A stretch of 64,000 bases of DNA. Source: Methylobacterium sp. Leaf123. GTDB lineage: Bacteria > Pseudomonadota > Alphaproteobacteria > Rhizobiales > Beijerinckiaceae. Positions 59,534 through 64,000 of this stretch are shown piece by piece. Numbering within the stretch: the stretch's first letter is position 1; each line of letters begins with the position of its first letter. The stretch lies in assembly GCF_001423405.1 (NCBI RefSeq), contig NZ_LMNS01000038.1, positions 347,119 through 411,118 of the forward strand, given 5' to 3'. Below the pieces are notes generated by a model, which did not search any database, was not told the DNA's origin, and saw nothing but the letters and a program-made list of their open reading frames with translations. Made by a program: the position numbers and the translations under genes.

Positions 59534-61699
59534 ATGCTCGAACATCGTACAACGCGCACGGTCGGGCGGGCGTCCGGGAAGGCATCCGCCATGGAGCCGG
59601 TCGAGCGCTACCTCGCCAAGGCCGCGACCCACCGGGCGTCCGGCCGCTTCGACAAGGCGCGCCGCAATCTCCAGCTCGCGCTCGAGGCCGCGCCCGGCCA
59701 TGCCGCGGCGCATTTTGAACTCGGGGTATTCACCAGCCGGATCGAAGCGCCCGCCTCGGCGGTGCCGCACTTCGTCGCCGCCCTCAGGGCCGCGCCCGAA
59801 CGGCCGGCCTACTGGCTCGCCCTCGCCAGCACGCTGCTGACGCTGAACCGGGTGGGCGAGGCGCGCACGCTGATGGAGCGCTTCCGCGACCAGGGCCTGC
59901 CCGACGACGAGACCCGCAAGGTCCTCAAGGACTTCGTTGACCAAGCCTTCAACCTGGGTCACGTGCACTACGACGCGAACGATCTGCCGACCGCCGAGAC
60001 CCTGTTCGACCTCGTGATCGGCCTGGACGACACCCACGCCAAAGCGACCCATCTCGCGGGTGCCGCCGCCGCCCGGAGCGGCCGTCACCAGCAGGCCTAC
60101 GACCTGTTCAGCATCGCGATCTACCGCGAGCCCGACAACGCCGCCTTCTTCAGCAGCCTCGGCGCACTCCTCATCACGCAGGGCGATCACCCGGCCGCAA
60201 TCTCGGCGCTGGAAAAGGCGATCGAACTCGATCCAAACCTCGCCATCGCGCATTCAAATCTGGCCGGCGCATTCCAGCGCGTGAGCCATCACGCCTTGGC
60301 CGTGAGCCACGCCCAGCGCTCGATCGAGCTCAATCCGAACTTCTCCGGCGCCCACATCAATCTCGGATGTGGCTTGAAGAGCCTCGGGCGCCTGCCGGAG
60401 GCGATCGCAAGCTTCGACCGGGCTCTGGCCCTCGATCCGCGCAACGTCGCGGCCCATTCCAATCGGCTCTTCTCCAAGCTCTACGCCGAGGGCATCCCCC
60501 CAACGGAATACGCCGCCGACGCCCGGAGCTTCGGGACGCGCCTCGCCGATCCGCTCCTGCGTCGACGCCCCTTCGCCAACGACCGCGATCCCGACCGGCG
60601 CCTGCGGATCGGGTTCGTCTCGGCCGACCTCTGCACCCACGCCGTCGCCCGGTTCATCGAGCCGTTCCTGCGCCACTTCGACCGGACCGGATTCGAGACG
60701 CGCGCTTACATGGCCCAGGCCGGCGAAGACGGCGTCTCGGCGCGCCTGCGCCTGCACTTCGACGAGTGGCACAACATCGCCGCCCTGGACGACGATGCGG
60801 CCGCCAACCTGATCGAGGCGCACGCCATCGACATCCTGGTCGATCTCTCGGGCCACAGCGCCGGCCACCGGCTGCTCGTCTTCGCCCGCAAGCCGGCGCC
60901 GGTTCAGGTCACGTGGATCGGCCACCCTGCCACCACCGGCCTGCGCGCCATGGATTACCGCCTGACCGATTTCGGCCACGACGAGCCCGGCCTGTCGGAC
61001 ACGTTACACACCGAGACCCTGTGGCGGCTGCCCGGCGTGTCGGCCACCTACGAGGCGCCCGGCGACATCCCGCCGGTGCGCGAGCGTGCCCCGTTCGAGG
61101 ATAACGGCTTCGTCACCTTCGGTACGATGAACCGCTTCGAGAAGATCGGCGACCGGGCGCTGGAAGCCTGGGCCGAAATCCTGAGCGCACTGCCCGATGC
61201 GCGCCTGTTCATGGTCGCCGCCGACGTGAATACGCCGGAGATCCGGACGCAGGTCGAGGCACGCCTGTCACGGGCCGGATTGCCGCTCGACCGGGTGCGC
61301 CTGCACCCGCGCGTCACCAGCGGCTACCATGCGCTCTACCACGAGATCGACATCGCCCTGGATTCCTTCCCCTATAACGGCGGTACGACGAGCTGCGACA
61401 CGCTCGCCATGGGCGTGCCTTTGATCGCCCTGGCCGGCACGCACGCCGCCGCGCGCACGGGCATCGCCGTCTTGCGAGCGGTCGGGCTCGAGGAACTCGC
61501 GGCGGCGACGCCGGAGGATTACGCGGCCCGCGCCGTCGCCCTGGCCAGCGATCGTGATCGCCTGCGCACCATCCGCTCGGGGCTTCGCGAACGCGTCTTC
61601 GCCAGCGCGCTGATGGACCACGCACGCTTCGCCGGGGAGGTCGGTGACGCTTTCCGCGCCATGTGGAGGCGCTGGATCGATGCGAACCGCGCCGCTTGA
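59534..61699 (+). CDS. TPR protein with SPINDLY/O-GlcNAc transferase-like glycosyltransferase domain
   Basis: 721 residues (ATG 59534; ATG 59591 is an alternative). Residues about 20-340 are seven or more tetratricopeptide repeats (for example AISALEKAIELDPNLAIAHSN, EAIASFDRALALDPRNVAAHSN). Residues 355-720 form the GT41 domain: RIGFVSADLCTHAVARFIEPF, ILVDLSGHSAGHRLLVFARKPAPVQVTWIGHPATTG, and the donor-site segment DSFPYNGGTTSCDTLAMGVPLIAL. Such proteins glycosylate flagellins or other surface proteins, or act in polysaccharide pathways. The gene overlaps the aminotransferase gene by 20 bases, suggesting a role in sugar-modified surface structures. Confidence 0.87.
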   Translation: MLEHRTTRTVGRASGKASAMEPVERYLAKAATHRASGRFDKARRNLQLALEAAPGHAAAHFELGVFTSRIEAPASAVPHFVAALRAAPERPAYWLALASTLLTLNRVGEARTLMERFRDQGLPDDETRKVLKDFVDQAFNLGHVHYDANDLPTAETLFDLVIGLDDTHAKATHLAGAAAARSGRHQQAYDLFSIAIYREPDNAAFFSSLGALLITQGDHPAAISALEKAIELDPNLAIAHSNLAGAFQRVSHHALAVSHAQRSIELNPNFSGAHINLGCGLKSLGRLPEAIASFDRALALDPRNVAAHSNRLFSKLYAEGIPPTEYAADARSFGTRLADPLLRRRPFANDRDPDRRLRIGFVSADLCTHAVARFIEPFLRHFDRTGFETRAYMAQAGEDGVSARLRLHFDEWHNIAALDDDAAANLIEAHAIDILVDLSGHSAGHRLLVFARKPAPVQVTWIGHPATTGLRAMDYRLTDFGHDEPGLSDTLHTETLWRLPGVSATYEAPGDIPPVRERAPFEDNGFVTFGTMNRFEKIGDRALEAWAEILSALPDARLFMVAADVNTPEIRTQVEARLSRAGLPLDRVRLHPRVTSGYHALYHEIDIALDSFPYNGGTTSCDTLAMGVPLIALAGTHAAARTGIAVLRAVGLEELAAATPEDYAARAVALASDRDRLRTIRSGLRERVFASALMDHARFAGEVGDAFRAMWRRWIDANRAA

Positions 61700-62945
61700 T
61701 CCGACTCCCGAGGCAGACCGCCTCCCGTCGCTCGCCCCTCAGGGTGAGCTTCCCGTGCAGGCGGTCCTGCGCCGGCTTGAGCAGGAATTCGCACAGGTTC
61801 TCGACGCCGCCTCAGAGGCATCCCCGCAAGCGGAGGGCGCCGCCGATCCGGTCTACGTCACACGTCCCTTCTTGCCGCCGTTCGAAGAGTTCGAACCGCT
61901 CCTGCGGCAGATCTGGCAGACGCGGATCCTGACCAATGGCGGCCCGTTCCACCAAGAGTTGGAAGCACGCCTGAGCGACCATCTCGGCGTGCCGCAGGTC
62001 GCCCTGTTCAACAATGCGACGACGGCGCTGATCATGGCCCTGCGGGCGCTCGACCTGACGGGCGAGGTGATCACGACGCCGTATTCCTTCGTCGCGACCT
62101 CGCACGCCCTACTCTGGAGCGGCCTCACCCCCGTCTTCGTCGACATCGACCCGGAGACCCTCAACCTCGACCCCGCCCGGATCGAGGCCGCGATCACCCC
62201 GCGCACCAGCGCGATCCTGCCGGTCCACTGCTACGGTCAGCCCTGCGACGTCGAGGCAATTGCGGACATCGCCGCCCGGCACGGGCTCAAGGTGATCTAC
62301 GACGCGGCGCACGCCTTCGGCGTGCGCCATGGCGGGCACAGCGTGCTGAACCACGGCGACCTGTCGGTCCTGAGCTTCCACGCCACCAAGGTGTTCAACA
62401 CCTTCGAGGGCGGCGCCATCGTCTGCGCCGATCCGGCGATGAAGGACCGGATCGACAAGCTCAAGAACTTCGGCCACGACGGCGAGACGTCGGTGCCCGA
62501 TGTCGGCCTCAACGGAAAGATGAGCGAGTTGAACGCGGCGCTCGGCCTCGTCCAACTCCGGCATATCGGCACGGCGCTGGCGAGCCGGCAGGCGATCGAT
62601 GCAGCCTATCGAGAGGGATTGCGGGGCATCCCCGGCATTCGCTGCCTGGACTTCGCCGGGGAGGGCGCGGCCAACTACGCCTATTTCCCGATCTTGGTCG
62701 GCCCCGACTATCCGATCGGCCGCGACGCACTCTACGACGCGTTCAAGCGCGACGGCATCCACCCGCGGCGCTACTTCCATCCCCTGATCTCCGACCACCC
62801 GATGTACCGGACGCTGCCGAGCGCTCAGCGGAAAGATCTGCCCGTGGCGGCTCAGGCCGCCGACCGGGTGCTGTGCCTGCCGATCTATCCCGATCTCGAT
62901 CCCGCCACCGTGGCCCGGATCGTCCGGCGGATCGCCCGGCCATGA
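61680..62945 (+). CDS. DegT/DnrJ/EryC1/StrS-family sugar aminotransferase
   Basis: 421 residues from ATG 61680, inside the end of the upstream gene. PLP-enzyme features: NNATTALIMALRAL near the N-terminus, VITTPYSFVATSHALLW, the Asp that binds the pyridine nitrogen in VIYDAAHAFG, and the Schiff-base Lys in SFHATKVFNTFEGG. These enzymes aminate keto sugars of nucleotide-linked intermediates for surface glycans. An N-terminal extension of about 60 residues is longer than usual. The stop overlaps the next ATG (ATGA at 62942). Confidence 0.9.
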   Translation: MRTAPLDPTPEADRLPSLAPQGELPVQAVLRRLEQEFAQVLDAASEASPQAEGAADPVYVTRPFLPPFEEFEPLLRQIWQTRILTNGGPFHQELEARLSDHLGVPQVALFNNATTALIMALRALDLTGEVITTPYSFVATSHALLWSGLTPVFVDIDPETLNLDPARIEAAITPRTSAILPVHCYGQPCDVEAIADIAARHGLKVIYDAAHAFGVRHGGHSVLNHGDLSVLSFHATKVFNTFEGGAIVCADPAMKDRIDKLKNFGHDGETSVPDVGLNGKMSELNAALGLVQLRHIGTALASRQAIDAAYREGLRGIPGIRCLDFAGEGAANYAYFPILVGPDYPIGRDALYDAFKRDGIHPRRYFHPLISDHPMYRTLPSAQRKDLPVAAQAADRVLCLPIYPDLDPATVARIVRRIARP

Positions 62946-63682
62946 CCACGCCCGCCACGGTCGCGATCATGCAGCCGTATCTCTTTCCCTATATCGGTTA
63001 CTTCCAGCTCATCGCGGCGGTCGATCAGTTCGTGATCTACGACACGGCAAAGTACACCAAGAAGGGCTGGATCAACCGAAACCGCTTTCTGCGCGACGGC
63101 GAGCCGGTGACCTTCACGCTGCCGCTGGAGAAGGACTCGGACCATCTCGACATCCGCGAGCGGCGCGTCGCAGCGGGGTTCGAGCCGGACCGACTCTGCG
63201 CCCAGATCGCCCAGGCCTATCGCCACGCGCCGCATCGGCGCGAGACCATGCCCCTCGTCGAGGATGTTCTGGGCTATCAGAGCGCCGACCTGTTCGACCA
63301 TTTGCGGCACGGATTGCTGCGGACCTGCGCGCATCTCTCCATCGCCACGCCGATCCGCACCGCCTCCGCGATCGAGGGCGTGACGGACCTGAAGCGGCAA
63401 GACCGGGTGATCGATCTCTGCGAACGGCTCGGAGCCGCGACCTACGTCAACCCGATCGGCGGCACGACCCTCTACGATCCGGCCGCCTTCGCGCAGCGGG
63501 GGATCGCTTTGCGCTTCCTGCGGGCCCGGCCCTTCGATTATGCGCAAGGTCCGCATCCCTTCGTGCCCTGGCTGTCGATCCTCGACGTGCTGATGTTCAA
63601 CCCGCGATCCGCGCTCCCGGCCCTGCTGGCCGGCGGCTACGATCTCATCGAGGGGAGGATGCCCCGTGCCCCGCTGGCGTAA
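62942..63682 (+). CDS. WbqC-family protein
   Basis: 246 residues. The N-terminus VAIMQPYLFPYIGYFQLIAAVDQFVIYDTAKYTKKGWINRNR is the hallmark of the WbqC family, with the conserved MQPYxFPYIGYFQL and GWxNRN stretches; LPL and NPIGGTTLYD follow. Members are found in O-antigen and other glycan clusters and are proposed to modify amino sugars, possibly as acyl-type transferases, without firm biochemistry. It is translationally coupled to the aminotransferase, and the end overlaps the next gene by 17 bases. Confidence 0.88.
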   Translation: MTTPATVAIMQPYLFPYIGYFQLIAAVDQFVIYDTAKYTKKGWINRNRFLRDGEPVTFTLPLEKDSDHLDIRERRVAAGFEPDRLCAQIAQAYRHAPHRRETMPLVEDVLGYQSADLFDHLRHGLLRTCAHLSIATPIRTASAIEGVTDLKRQDRVIDLCERLGAATYVNPIGGTTLYDPAAFAQRGIALRFLRARPFDYAQGPHPFVPWLSILDVLMFNPRSALPALLAGGYDLIEGRMPRAPLA

Positions 63683-64000
63683 GCTCGGCCGCGTCTTCGA
63701 TCCCGCGAGCGTCGGCGGCCGCCCCTGGCTGAAGTCCTTCGCGCAGGCACCCGCCGCCTTGATCTGCGACGACGTGGTACGGATGTACTTCTCGTGCCGT
63801 CCGGACGCCGACACCAACGGCCAGTACGTCAGCTACAGCGCCTACGTCGATCTCGACCGCCAGGACCTGTTCAAGGTTCGCGCGGTCGCCGAGGAGCCGA
63901 TTCTGCCGCTCGGCGGCACCGGCACCTTCGACGAATTCGGGGTCTATCCGGTCTCTGTGATCCGCACGGGTGAGGCGGTGCGCGCCTACTACGCCGGCTG
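63666..64000 (+). CDS. Glycosidase-like five-bladed beta-propeller protein, partial
   Basis: GTG 63666, preceded by GAGGGGAGGA, opens a frame that runs past the window end (at least 111 residues). The sequence WRKLGRVFDPASVGGRPWLKSFAQAPAAL, VVRMYFSCRPDADTNGQYVSYSAYVDLDR and GGTGTFDEFGVYPVSVI fits the first blades of the GH43/GH130-like glycosidase-fold proteins common in glycan gene clusters. The protein is incomplete here, so catalytic residues cannot be judged. Confidence 0.7.
   Translation, partial: MPRWRKLGRVFDPASVGGRPWLKSFAQAPAALICDDVVRMYFSCRPDADTNGQYVSYSAYVDLDRQDLFKVRAVAEEPILPLGGTGTFDEFGVYPVSVIRTGEAVRAYYAG

Overview
The window is about 64 kb of GC-rich DNA with alphaproteobacterial gene content. 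A Methylobacterium-like host is my inference, from the GC level, the DUF6894/DUF6634-type small proteins, the GInt integrase module and the tRNA-Gly(GCC) sequence; no ribosomal marker is present. Almost everything up to position 59,384 is accessory DNA. At 59,335-59,384 lies a 3' fragment of a tRNA-Gly gene beside a P4-type integrase, and from there on an ordinary chromosomal operon (TPR/SPINDLY glycosyltransferase, DegT aminotransferase, WbqC protein, start of a glycosidase-like protein) resumes.

Layout. 1-15 kb: a plasmid- or island-like mosaic with an ISL3 transposase fragment, a KfrA-like protein, a ribbon-helix-helix protein, an orphan MbtG-like lysine N-hydroxylase, two XRE regulators, a gene group centred on a soluble FtsH-like AAA+/M41 protease (5.2-11 kb), an AT-rich nuclease-like gene, a methionyl-tRNA synthetase fragment, and a HigB/HigA-ImmA toxin-antitoxin pair with paired operators. 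15.2-20.9 kb: four overlapping genes, three tyrosine recombinases plus a coiled-coil protein, matching the GInt (ginABCD) module. 21.3-24.6 kb: a fused 2-oxo acid dehydrogenase E1 and an IS630 element with a nonsense mutation.

24.7-34.1 kb and 47.6-56.8 kb hold two inverted, diverged copies of one cluster: MHS-type transporter, TPP-dependent decarboxylase/acetolactate synthase-like enzyme, aldehyde dehydrogenase, chemoreceptor, DctB-like kinase, DctD-like sigma-54 activator. Both copies keep a -24/-12 promoter and an upstream dyad at the same spacing. Decay is reciprocal: copy A has lost most of its chemoreceptor, while copy B has a stop codon in dctB and has lost the output domains of dctD. 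I infer uptake and oxidation of a 2-oxo acid through decarboxylase plus aldehyde dehydrogenase.

36.8-47.5 kb, between the two clusters, is a segment bracketed by two inverted 415-bp copies of one internally deleted IS3-type element. Its cargo is a VapBC pair, a complete type II CBASS anti-phage operon (CapV phospholipase, CD-NTase, Cap2 E1-E2, Cap3 JAB peptidase), its CapH/CapP-type regulator pair, an unknown gene, and a VOC protein with an exported type II dehydroquinase. An identical dyad lies upstream of both capV and capH and overlaps the predicted capV -10 box.

All calls were made by reading the sequence without database searches; identities between copies are judged by eye.
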